Shown here: in pieces, positions 9,742 through 17,515 of the stretch | Position numbering within the stretch: the stretch's first letter is position 1 | How the letters are laid out: each line of letters starts with the position of its first letter | Notes under the pieces: model-generated | Seen by the model: the letters and a program-made list of their open reading frames with translations, nothing else | Told to the model about the DNA's origin: nothing | Database searches by the model: none | Source of the DNA: SAR86 cluster bacterium | GTDB lineage: Bacteria > Pseudomonadota > Gammaproteobacteria > Magnimaribacterales > Magnimaribacteraceae | Reading direction: 5' to 3' | Assembly: GCA_029268615.1 (NCBI GenBank) | Contig: JAQWNM010000008.1 | Location: forward strand, 1-64,000 | DNA length: 64,000 nucleotides | Position numbers and translations under genes: made by a program

Positions 9742-10635
9742 TTAGACAGATCTCTTTGCTTTGTCCTTTTCGTTAGTTGCCTTGATATTTCCTTTAATAG
9801 CTTCCCAATCTTCATCTTTTAATGAAGATAGATGAGAAAAAGTTCCCCCTGTTAGATATTGGCCACCATCTATAGCAATAGTTTGGCCTGTTAGATAATC
9901 ACACCCATCAGACATTAAAAATGTTGCTAAATTACCTAGTTCTTCCATTTCTCCAACTCGATCCATAGGATTACCTGGAAGAGAATTATTTGTTTCACCT
10001 AAACCCGAATTCCCATCACCGGTATCAGGAGATAACCTGGCCCATGCTCCTTCCGTAGGAAATGGTCCAGGAGCTATAGCATTAACTCTTATACCTCTTG
10101 ATCCCCACTCTACAGCTAATGATTTAGTCATGCCATGAACAGCTGTTTTAGACATAGTGGAAGGAGTAACATATGCAGAGCCTGTCCAGACCCAAGTTGC
10201 TAAAATAGATATGATGCTCCCTGGCCTGTTTAGCTCTAACCATCTTTTACCGACAGAATGTGTGACATAGAAGGTTCCATGAAAAACAATGCTTGCTATA
10301 GCATCAAAACCTCTATGTGAGAGGTCTTCTGTTCTACTTATAAAATTACCGGCTGCATTATTAATTAAACCATCGAGCGGAGCCTCTTCGAAGATATTAT
10401 TTATTACATCATCTACATCTTGAGCCCCACGAATATCTAAACCATAGAATTTAACAATTCCACCGGTCTCTTCCATAAGTTCTTTTGAAGTATTCTCTAA
10501 AATCTCTTCTCTTCTGCCACATATAATTACTTCGGCTCCGTATTTTAGTAAGTAACGTGCCATCTCCTTACCTAGGCCTGTTCCTCCTCCTGTTATAAGT
10601 ATTCTTTTTCCTTTTAATAAATTATCTTTATACAT
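9742..10635 (-). CDS. SDR oxidoreductase, 2,4-dienoyl-CoA reductase-like
   Basis: This 297-residue SDR has the cofactor loop TGGGTGLG (15-22) and NNAAG (92-96). Around the active site it reads SAYVTPSTMSK (153-163), with Ser159 where classical SDRs have the Tyr of YxxxK. A Ser there is the hallmark of the DECR-type 2,4-dienoyl-CoA reductases of unsaturated fatty-acid breakdown. Measured against human DECR1, the Tyr expected 15 residues before Lys163 is Trp148, so the proton donor is unclear (Tyr155 is nearby). It lies between another SDR and an aldehyde dehydrogenase in one operon. Confidence 0.85.
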   Translation of the reverse strand: MYKDNLLKGKRILITGGGTGLGKEMARYLLKYGAEVIICGRREEILENTSKELMEETGGIVKFYGLDIRGAQDVDDVINNIFEEAPLDGLINNAAGNFISRTEDLSHRGFDAIASIVFHGTFYVTHSVGKRWLELNRPGSIISILATWVWTGSAYVTPSTMSKTAVHGMTKSLAVEWGSRGIRVNAIAPGPFPTEGAWARLSPDTGDGNSGLGETNNSLPGNPMDRVGEMEELGNLATFLMSDGCDYLTGQTIAIDGGQYLTGGTFSHLSSLKDEDWEAIKGNIKATNEKDKAKRSV

Positions 10636-10655
10636 ATTTTTTTAATCCTTAAATA

Positions 10656-11432
10656 TTAACCTAAATGAACCCCTCCATCTAAAGGTATTGTTGCACCTGT
10701 AATATATGAACTTGCTTTTGAAGCCATAAATAATGAAGTAGCCATCATATCATCTTCTGTTCCATGCCTTCCAATTGGAGTACCCTGACCTGCCCTATCT
10801 AGGAAAGAAACTCCATCACCGGTATCAAACTCCGTCATTTTACTTGGAAAAGGACCTGGTGAAATAGTATTGATATTTATATTGTCTTTAGCAAATTCCT
10901 TAGCAAGCACTCTAGTTAAATGATGGATAGCAGCTTTACTTGCATTGTATGCATAAGCTCCAAGAGATGAACCTAAAACTGCAGCAGGAGAACCTATATT
11001 TATTATTCTAGAAGGATCCTCCTTTGAGCCAGAAATCTTTAGAAGAGGATGAAGTTCTTTTATCAAATGAAAAGGTGAGCCTACATTAACTTTCATAACC
11101 ATATCCCACTTATCTATTGGATAATCCTTTAACGTTGAACCCCAAGTCTTTCCAGCATTATTTACGAGTATGTCTAACTTATCTTCTTTTAATTTAAAGC
11201 TTTCAGCGAGACTAATAACCCCTTCTTGATTTGATAAATCTGTAGGTATGGATTCACAAGTACCATCTTTCGATAATTCTTTAGCAATAGATTCACAAAC
11301 TTCTCCGTCTCTAGAAGAGATATATACTTTTGCTCCAGACTTGACAAAAGCCTTAGCTATCATTAAACCCACCCCTCTGCTGCCACCAGTTACAATAGCA
11401 ACCTTGCCTTTTACTGAAAAAATATTATCCAT
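10656..11432 (-). CDS. SDR oxidoreductase, RhlG / 3-oxoacyl-reductase-like
   Basis: This 258-residue classical SDR has TGGSRGVG near residue 15, NNAGKTWG (about 91-98), catalytic Ser in NIGSPAAV, and the Tyr-Lys pair in YAYNASKAA. The SSRDGEVCESIAKELS segment after the cofactor site resembles RhlG-type NADPH-dependent 3-oxoacyl reductases. It is the first of three co-directed genes with the dienoyl-CoA-reductase-like SDR and the aldehyde dehydrogenase, suggesting a fatty-acyl or alicyclic alcohol route. The exact substrate cannot be inferred. Confidence 0.87.
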   Translation of the reverse strand: MDNIFSVKGKVAIVTGGSRGVGLMIAKAFVKSGAKVYISSRDGEVCESIAKELSKDGTCESIPTDLSNQEGVISLAESFKLKEDKLDILVNNAGKTWGSTLKDYPIDKWDMVMKVNVGSPFHLIKELHPLLKISGSKEDPSRIINIGSPAAVLGSSLGAYAYNASKAAIHHLTRVLAKEFAKDNININTISPGPFPSKMTEFDTGDGVSFLDRAGQGTPIGRHGTEDDMMATSLFMASKASSYITGATIPLDGGVHLG

Positions 11433-11502
11433 ATTATTTTAAAAAAGTTTTATTCTAGCACTTATTTAGAAGGAGTATAAAAACAAGGTGTATTTGTTCT
11501 GA

Positions 11503-12723
11503 CTAATTTATTAAATAACTTTTATCTCTAATCCACTTATGTCTTTTATTAAATAGAATATATATAAAGGCTATTAACATAAGAAAACTAGAAAGAAAAT
11601 AAGGATAAGAACTATTAACAGAGTACAAGGGCATACTTAAAAAAGGAGAAAGAATATGTCCCAGTGGTATCACCATAGACATAAAGCCATTGGCTAATCC
11701 TTGCTTTCCTTGCCCTACAGAAATAGATAGAGAAGAAGACAAACCAGGTCCTAGCATCCCTGCTCCTAGACCATAAATAGATAATGCCAAGTAAATAGAA
11801 AATAAACTTTCAGAATAAGCAATTAACAATAAACCACCTGAAATTAGTATAGACCCAGTTCTAATTAGATAACCAGGTTGAACCTTAAATCTATCAGCGA
11901 TTAAAAGTTGTCCAAATAGGTAACCTGCGCCCATAATCATAAAACCTAAGCTGGAGTAGAAAATGAAATCTCCTGAATTTTGGTAGATAACATCCTGAAA
12001 ATAAAAAGATGAAGTTTGTACCAAAGTAGCATTAGCTATGCCATACATTCCAGCAATTAAAATAAATGGAAAAACTTTTTTATCAAAGAAAGAAATATTG
12101 GAAATTGATTCTGAGAAATGGTTAGTTTTCTTGATATCAGGAAGGAAAAAAATTAAAGAGCCAGCTAAAATAGCTAAAAGAGAAAATAAATAGAAAGGCA
12201 AGTTATAGCTAATAAGAAGCAGGAATCCAGCTATGCCCGGACCTATTATTCTGCCCGCTGAAAACCCTGAATCAAATCTTGCAAATGCTCTACTTCTTTC
12301 TTCTATAGAGGTTATATCAGCAATCCAACCTCCGCAGGCTGGCCTAGTAGCACTGCCAAATAAACCGTTGATAGTCCTTGATAAAATGAGCAACATAAAT
12401 AGTAACAATCCAGAAATATATCCTGAATTTCCTAAAGATATACATACACTAAAAAGGCATAGAGATATAGCAAATCCAAATAAGCCAATTAATACAACTC
12501 TTTTTCTTCCAACAGAATCACTTAGATTGCCCCAATAGGGACTAAAGATCATCCAGGCAATAGCGGAAGATGAAAAAATTAAACCTATTTGTATTTCGCT
12601 TAAGCCTAGATCTCTTGCAGCCGGCGGAACAGTAATAAAGATGATAGATTGACCAGCACCTACACAAAGTAGAGCCAATGCAAGAATCCAAATAGTTTTG
12701 GGTAAAGAATCTTTATTACTCAT
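11503..12723 (-). CDS. Major facilitator superfamily transporter (drug/efflux type)
   Basis: This 406-residue inner-membrane protein has about 12 predicted helices. The cytoplasmic loop after helix 2 carries the MFS motif GNLSDSVGRKRVV (about 64-76), and the fifth-helix region has GPGIAGFLL, close to antiporter motif C. These features suit the DHA1 efflux group (TetA/Bcr-like) rather than sugar importers. It overlaps the preceding unknown gene by 8 bases in a trpS-led operon. The substrate is unknown. Confidence 0.88.
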   Translation of the reverse strand: MSNKDSLPKTIWILALALLCVGAGQSIIFITVPPAARDLGLSEIQIGLIFSSSAIAWMIFSPYWGNLSDSVGRKRVVLIGLFGFAISLCLFSVCISLGNSGYISGLLLFMLLILSRTINGLFGSATRPACGGWIADITSIEERSRAFARFDSGFSAGRIIGPGIAGFLLLISYNLPFYLFSLLAILAGSLIFFLPDIKKTNHFSESISNISFFDKKVFPFILIAGMYGIANATLVQTSSFYFQDVIYQNSGDFIFYSSLGFMIMGAGYLFGQLLIADRFKVQPGYLIRTGSILISGGLLLIAYSESLFSIYLALSIYGLGAGMLGPGLSSSLSISVGQGKQGLANGFMSMVIPLGHILSPFLSMPLYSVNSSYPYFLSSFLMLIAFIYILFNKRHKWIRDKSYLIN

Positions 12724-13288
12724 ATACTAGATATAAACAATTAATTTTCTTATCTCTTAAATTGATTAATATAAATTCAAAAAAATAATTTATTGCATGA
12801 GCCCATTCATCTTCATATTTTTGACCACTTTCTAATCTATTAAATAAATTACAATTACTTAGGGAAAAAATTAAACTATTATCTACATCTAAGTATTTTA
12901 ATAACGATCTAACCTTATCGGTTTTTTCTTCTCTAATTAAAGGAGTATCTTTTTTTACTTGCTTTAGTGCTCTAAAAAAAACTTCCTGAAAAAATTCCTT
13001 TTTAAGTTCATTAAAATTAACTGGGTCAATATTTTTTATAAGAAATGGGCCATGATAACCATTACTGGAGCTAGTAAAGTGATCAAACATTACTTCCTGA
13101 TAATATGAAGAGTTTATTAAGAATTGAAATAATACAAGTGCATTAATATCACCTACAAAGTCTTGAATATTTAAAGAAATTAGCCTTAATTTTCCAAGAT
13201 CATGAAGTCTAAGATTAAAACGATATTCTTCAGAAAAAAGATATGGAGATTGTAGATTTAATACAGAATTATCTTTATCAGTCACCAA
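12716..13288 (-). CDS. Hypothetical protein in the trpS operon
   Basis: I do not recognise this 190-residue protein. It has no signal peptide or membrane helix and is rich in Phe, Leu, Asn and Lys, with alternating aromatic and acidic residues (for example DEWAHAINYFFEFILINL near the C-terminus). Its start overlaps the end of trpS by 11 bases and its end overlaps the MFS gene by 8 bases, which together with uninterrupted coding argues that it is real. In some gammaproteobacteria scpA follows trpS, but no ScpA motif is visible here. Confidence 0.75.
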   Translation of the reverse strand: MVTDKDNSVLNLQSPYLFSEEYRFNLRLHDLGKLRLISLNIQDFVGDINALVLFQFLINSSYYQEVMFDHFTSSSNGYHGPFLIKNIDPVNFNELKKEFFQEVFFRALKQVKKDTPLIREEKTDKVRSLLKYLDVDNSLIFSLSNCNLFNRLESGQKYEDEWAHAINYFFEFILINLRDKKINCLYLVYE

Positions 13289-14282
13289 TCTTCCTTATGC
13301 CTACTAACTTCCTTATTTCTTGAATCAAGGGCTCACTAACTTGTATGGCTTTTTCTGCTCCAGAAGTTAAAGCTCCTTCTAAATACTGTTTGTCATCTAT
13401 TAATTTATTGTACTCTTTTCTATAGTTGGACAAATTATCATCCAGAAGTTGAAACAATAATTCTTTTGCTTCGCCCCAAGAAATCCCGTTTTCATACTGC
13501 TTACTAAGATTATTAAGATCTTCCTTTGAGGAGAAGTGAGAATAAAGATTAAATATTGTACAGCTTTTAGGGTCTTTAGGCTCCCCTGGTTTTAAAGAAT
13601 TAGTTTTGATTTTCATGACTTTTTTTCTTAACGTATTTGAGTCTAAAAAAATAGAAATTTCATTCCCATAACTCTTGCTCATTTTCTGACCATCCAATCC
13701 CAGTAAAATACCTTTATTTTTTTGAATCCTTGCCTCGGGCAGATTAAAAATTTTTTGGTAATGATGATTAAATTTTGTAGCAACATCTCTAGCAATTTCA
13801 ACATGCTGAATTTGATCTTGACCTACTGGAATTATATTTGCATTAAACATTAAAATATCAGAAGCCATTAAAATTGGATAATTGAATAAACCCATATTAA
13901 TATTTTTATCGGGATACTTCTGATTATTCTTATCAACCGCCGCTTTATATGCATGAGCTCTGTTAAGTAGGCCTTTCTCAGTAACACAACTTAGAATCCA
14001 ATTAAGCTCCATAATATGTGGAATATCAGATTGACGGTAAAAAGTAGTCTTCTTCAAATCTAGACCGCATGCCAGCCAACATGCTGCCATTTCTATTGAT
14101 GAATGATGAGTCGTGATAGGGTCTTGCGACTTAATTAATGAATGATAATCAGCTAAGAATAAAAAGGAATCTACATCCTTATTATTGCTTTCATTTATGG
14201 CGGGAAGTATAGCGCCACAAAGATTTCCAATGTGAGGCCTGCCGCTAGTAGTTATGCCTGTTAGAACTCTTAATCTTGCCAT
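13278..14282 (-). CDS. trpS: Tryptophanyl-tRNA synthetase
   Basis: TrpS charges tRNA-Trp with tryptophan using ATP. The 334-residue length is normal for the bacterial class I enzyme. The HIGH-type motif is SGRPHIGN near residue 13, the KMSKS loop is GQKMSKSYGNEI near residue 200, and PVGQDQIQHVE and MASDILMF are family landmarks. It heads a three-gene operon with an unknown protein and an MFS exporter. The upstream gap of 90 bases separates it from a divergent gene. Confidence 0.97.
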   Translation of the reverse strand: MARLRVLTGITTSGRPHIGNLCGAILPAINESNNKDVDSFLFLADYHSLIKSQDPITTHHSSIEMAACWLACGLDLKKTTFYRQSDIPHIMELNWILSCVTEKGLLNRAHAYKAAVDKNNQKYPDKNINMGLFNYPILMASDILMFNANIIPVGQDQIQHVEIARDVATKFNHHYQKIFNLPEARIQKNKGILLGLDGQKMSKSYGNEISIFLDSNTLRKKVMKIKTNSLKPGEPKDPKSCTIFNLYSHFSSKEDLNNLSKQYENGISWGEAKELLFQLLDDNLSNYRKEYNKLIDDKQYLEGALTSGAEKAIQVSEPLIQEIRKLVGIRKIGD

Positions 14283-14372
14283 TAAAATATACCTGTTTTC
14301 TATATTACAAAAAAACCTTGAAAGAATAGAAGTTTACCTTATGATTCACAAGATTATTTTTTAAATTGGATT

Positions 14373-14921
14373 ATGTCACTACTTATCACATTAACTCCAG
14401 ACTTAGTTTTAAATAAAAGTCTGTCACATTATGTTAATTTGTTAAAAAAAGAAACTTCTAAAGCTGCAAATTTGTTTTGGTATAAAAGTTCAGATTACTT
14501 GGTAACATTAAATTTCGTTGCACATATTGAACCGGAACAATCTCAAGAATTAATAACTATCCTTAATGATAAATTACCTGGAATTGGAAAAATTAGCTTA
14601 AATATAAATCACATTAATTACTTCCCCAATGAAAAAGGAAGAACATTAGTAGCTTATTTAGATTCTTCAACAAAACTTAAATCTTTGCATCATACTGTAT
14701 CTCAATCCTTAGGAATTGTAGGATTTGACAATGATTTAAGGAACTATAGGCCTCATATAAGCCTTGTAGGCTTTAAGAAAGATGAAGATAAATTAAATGA
14801 ATTACCAGAGTATGAATATTCAAATAAAATAATTTATGAATCTATAGATGTATTTAAAGTCTCTTTTGAAGGAAAACAAAGAATTATCGAAAGAATAGAA
14901 AGAATTAACTTACAAAATTAA
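14373..14921 (+). CDS. 2H phosphoesterase-like protein (2'-5' RNA ligase fold), first motif degenerate
   Basis: This 182-residue soluble protein resembles the LigT/ThpR two-histidine phosphoesterases. The second HxT/S motif is intact as YRPHISLVG (about residues 128-136). At the first motif the sequence reads LVTLNFV where family members have HxTLxF, so the first catalytic His is replaced by Leu and the protein may be inactive or only bind RNA or nucleotides. A perfect 8-base inverted repeat (14905-14912 with 14919-14926) spans its stop codon. It converges on a LOG-family gene across 267 bases. Confidence 0.7.
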   Translation: MSLLITLTPDLVLNKSLSHYVNLLKKETSKAANLFWYKSSDYLVTLNFVAHIEPEQSQELITILNDKLPGIGKISLNINHINYFPNEKGRTLVAYLDSSTKLKSLHHTVSQSLGIVGFDNDLRNYRPHISLVGFKKDEDKLNELPEYEYSNKIIYESIDVFKVSFEGKQRIIERIERINLQN

Positions 14922-14926
14922 GTTAA

Positions 14927-15050
14927 CCAGTATTGAGCGAAGTAGAAGGGATCTGCGTTGGCAAACGCTTTATCAACTATAACCTAAATAGTTGATAGGT
15001 GGCTGACTTTCGTCGATCTTGTCACCCTTCTTCTTCTGTCCATATCCTAC
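14927..15050. ncRNA. Candidate structured small RNA between convergent genes
   Basis: The sequence can form a multi-stem fold. A closing helix pairs 14939-14950 with 15025-15036 (11 of 12 bases). Inside it lie a 5-bp hairpin with a GGCA loop (14955-14968) and a perfect 10-bp hairpin with a 7-base loop (14971-14997). Neighbouring convergent genes in this window are separated by 15 bases or fewer or overlap, so a 267-base gap here is exceptional. I compared it by eye with 6S, SRP, tmRNA and RNase P RNA cores and found none. Strand, ends and function are unknown. Confidence 0.35.
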
Positions 15051-15188
15051 CTAATTCGGGTCTCGAGTTCCGATTTATTTCAGAAATAGCTTAAGAATTA
15101 TCTTAACAATATTCACGCTAAATGCAAGAAGCGATACAATTATCAGTGTTTAAAATTACAAATTAACTTGGTAATTAGAAATTAAATT

Positions 15189-15743
15189 TTATAGATTAAA
15201 ATTATCAATATAATCTATTGATTCTTCAGGTGAATTGGCTATGCAAAGTCTTTTTAGGGCACCTTCTGGCAGAAAACCAGATTTTATAGTTTGAATTATA
15301 AAATTGTATAATGGTTCATAATATTTAGATATATTGAGTAATACTATGGGCTTAGAGTGAATGCCTAGATGATTCCAAGTTAATGACTCAAAAAGCTCAT
15401 CTAAAGTCCCCACTCCGCCAGGTAAACAAATAATTCCATCAGAGACATTAAACATAATTTCTTTCCTTTGGTGCATAGAATCAACAATAATTAGTTCACT
15501 TAAGTTTTTATGACCTACTTCAATTTCTTCTAATTGTTTAGTAATTACTCCTGTCACTAGACCGTCATAAGCTAATACTGAGTCTGCTATAATCCCCATA
15601 AGGCCTTTTCTTCCGCCGCCATAGACTAATTTTTTTTTAGACGTTGCTATTATTTTTCCTAATTCTTCGGCATTTTTTGCAAAGGCTAATTCGGAGCCTA
15701 AGTTTGATCCTGCAAAAACACATATATTTTTCATATTGTTCAT
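15189..15743 (-). CDS. LOG family protein (nucleoside 5'-monophosphate phosphoribohydrolase)
   Basis: LOG-type enzymes cleave the base from (cytokinin-like) nucleoside monophosphates in the cytoplasm. The 184-residue protein has the two family motifs, GGGRKGLMG (about 42-50) and PGGVGTLDELFE (about 106-117), the latter with catalytic Arg/Glu positions nearby (QRKE). An in-frame ATG three codons downstream is an alternative start. In bacteria these proteins are often annotated as Rossmann-fold TIGR00730 proteins, and many have AMP nucleosidase-like activity. It stands alone. Confidence 0.9.
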   Translation of the reverse strand: MNNMKNICVFAGSNLGSELAFAKNAEELGKIIATSKKKLVYGGGRKGLMGIIADSVLAYDGLVTGVITKQLEEIEVGHKNLSELIIVDSMHQRKEIMFNVSDGIICLPGGVGTLDELFESLTWNHLGIHSKPIVLLNISKYYEPLYNFIIQTIKSGFLPEGALKRLCIANSPEESIDYIDNFNL

Positions 15744-15797
15744 TTCACGGTAATTATTCTTTAATTTATAGTAATATCATAGTCTGAAAGATATAAA

Positions 15798-16466
15798 ATG
15801 CTTCAAAAATTAACAATCGATATAGTTTCCGATATAGTCTGTCCATGGTGCGTAGTAGGCTATAAGAATTTAAAAGTAGCGCAAAGATTTCTAAAAAAAG
15901 AAATCACTTTGGAAATTAACTGGAGGCCCTACCAGCTACATCCTGAAATTCCACCAGAAGGAATTGATAAGAAATTATTCTTTAAAAATAAAAATCATTT
16001 TAACTCTCCACCTAGAGACAATAGTAAGCATTTAATAAAAGAAGGCCTGAACCATGGTTTTATCTTTAATTTTAAGAAACCTAAATTAGTACCAAATACG
16101 TTGCAATCTCATAGATTAATAGAGTTAACTAAAGATTTAGAACTAAAAAGTAATTTAGCTGAGTCTTTATTTACTCATCATTTTACTCATGGCACCAATA
16201 TTAGCTCAAAGGAAGAGCTATTTAAGATAGCCAAAGAAATAGGCATAGAACAGAGTCTATTAGATAAGTTTATGAATACTGATGATGGGCTGGAAACAGT
16301 AATCAAAGAAGAAAGGTCTTATAGAGAAAGAGATATTAGCGGTGTTCCTACTTTCATAATCAATGATCAATACCTATTGCAAGGAGCGCAACATCATGAA
16401 ACTGTTTTATCCTTTTTGAGGCGTATAAAAATCAAAGTAGAAAACAAAAATCGTGAGTTTAATTAG
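15798..16466 (+). CDS. DsbA-family oxidoreductase (FrnE-like)
   Basis: This 222-residue thioredoxin-fold protein has no signal peptide, so it is probably cytoplasmic. The redox motif CPWC is at residues 15-18 in DIVSDIVCPWCVVGYKN, and the later GVPTFIIND carries the cis-Pro. The long helical insertion with NTLQSHRL is typical of FrnE and HCCA-isomerase relatives. It probably reduces or isomerises disulfides or uses glutathione. Its 3' end overlaps the convergent cupin gene by 8 bases. Confidence 0.9.
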   Translation: MLQKLTIDIVSDIVCPWCVVGYKNLKVAQRFLKKEITLEINWRPYQLHPEIPPEGIDKKLFFKNKNHFNSPPRDNSKHLIKEGLNHGFIFNFKKPKLVPNTLQSHRLIELTKDLELKSNLAESLFTHHFTHGTNISSKEELFKIAKEIGIEQSLLDKFMNTDDGLETVIKEERSYRERDISGVPTFIINDQYLLQGAQHHETVLSFLRRIKIKVENKNREFN

Positions 16467-16812
16467 TGTAAGGCTGTCCTGGTTGGTGATGATAAACGAC
16501 GAAGTATTTTATAGGGCCAATTGACTTACCGCTGTGAATTTTATTCTTCGGCTCTAACCAAGAATCTCCTGCTTTATATAAAGTTTTTTCCCCCTCTATA
16601 TCTACTTCTACTTGACCAGATATAAGATAAACAGTGCCTAAATAGGGATGAGTATGTTGAGGAATAAGCACTCCTCCATCCGACTCTTTGAACTGTATAG
16701 TCATATTTAATTCATCTGTTAGGCTTACTTCCTGACTGAAAAGCGTATTAATAGAAGTATCTGCAAAAGATAACAAAGGACATATAGTGAATAACAAGAA
16801 ATTTTTTTTCAT
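16459..16812 (-). CDS. Secreted cupin-domain protein
   Basis: The start is placed at the ATG at 16812, which gives a good signal peptide (MKKNFLLFTICPLLSFA, cleavage near residue 17). The frame stays open eight codons further upstream, but those would spoil the signal. The mature part of about 100 residues is a single cupin: PQHTHPYLGTVYLISGQ holds the first metal-binding His pair, and GDSWLEPKNKIHSGK the second. It is a likely periplasmic beta-barrel binding protein or small metalloenzyme of unknown substrate. Confidence 0.82.
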   Translation of the reverse strand: MKKNFLLFTICPLLSFADTSINTLFSQEVSLTDELNMTIQFKESDGGVLIPQHTHPYLGTVYLISGQVEVDIEGEKTLYKAGDSWLEPKNKIHSGKSIGPIKYFVVYHHQPGQPYTN

Positions 16813-16897
16813 AATTTTATTTAAATAGAACAACAATGCTACTAAATTAGAACAATATATTTAGAATATAGAAAATCTTAATAAAGATTAAAGATGA

Positions 16898-17515
16898 ATG
16901 ACACAATTATTAAATAAAAAATTATTAGATGCTGCATTAATAAATAAGAAATTTTTTCCTTTTATTCATGTAAATAATATTTTTCTGCATATGGAGCGGT
17001 CAAAAGACCTATTAAAAGATTTTCCAAACATTAATCAAGGGGGAAGTTTTAATCTTTCATCTGATAATAAAAATAGTCTACATGCTCTAGTAGAAGATTT
17101 CGAGAGTGATGAAATAAAAAAAATATTAGAAAAAAAGTTTTCTATTAACCTTAATGATTCAATAGTAGTGCCTACATTAAGAGGTTATTCTAGAAGTAAA
17201 GATGGAAATATTCATTCAGATTCAAAGTCTAAAATACTAACTATTTTGATATATTTGAATAAAACTTGGGATCATAAAAATGGCTTATTAAGACTACTAA
17301 AGTCCAGAGATAATCTAGATGACTATATTATTGAGATCCCTGCTTATTTAGGGAATATGGTCATTTTTAAAGTAACTAATAATTGTTGGCATGGATATAA
17401 AAGTTTTGAAGGTAAACGAAGGTCTATCCAAATAAATTATGTTCGCAAGAGTTCGCAAAGAGTTCATCTATTAAGACATTCTATAAGTTCTTTTTTTAAA
17501 AAACTTAAGTCATGA
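16898..17515 (+). CDS. 2-oxoglutarate/Fe(II)-dependent oxygenase, prolyl-hydroxylase-like
   Basis: These enzymes hydroxylate a substrate using O2, Fe(II) and 2-oxoglutarate. In 205 residues the iron ligands are visible as His106-x-Asp108 (IHSDSKSK) and His165 (CWHGYKSF), and the 2-oxoglutarate-binding Arg is in GKRRSIQINY (Arg174 or Arg175). There is no signal peptide. Its stop overlaps the waaC start by 4 bases (ATGA), so the two are translationally coupled. This hints at an LPS-sugar or envelope substrate, but that is inference. Confidence 0.85.
   Translation: MTQLLNKKLLDAALINKKFFPFIHVNNIFLHMERSKDLLKDFPNINQGGSFNLSSDNKNSLHALVEDFESDEIKKILEKKFSINLNDSIVVPTLRGYSRSKDGNIHSDSKSKILTILIYLNKTWDHKNGLLRLLKSRDNLDDYIIEIPAYLGNMVIFKVTNNCWHGYKSFEGKRRSIQINYVRKSSQRVHLLRHSISSFFKKLKS

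Noticed and set aside
12233-12538. 101-codon plus-strand frame
   Set aside because: It runs antisense to the MFS gene and has no family pattern or ribosome site.
12716-13288. Assignment of the trpS-linked protein as ScpA
   Set aside because: The position is suggestive, but no ScpA N-terminal pattern is present.
14927-15050. Idea that the structured gap encodes 6S, SRP, tmRNA or RNase P RNA
   Set aside because: None of the hallmark core sequences was found on either strand, so only an unknown candidate is reported.
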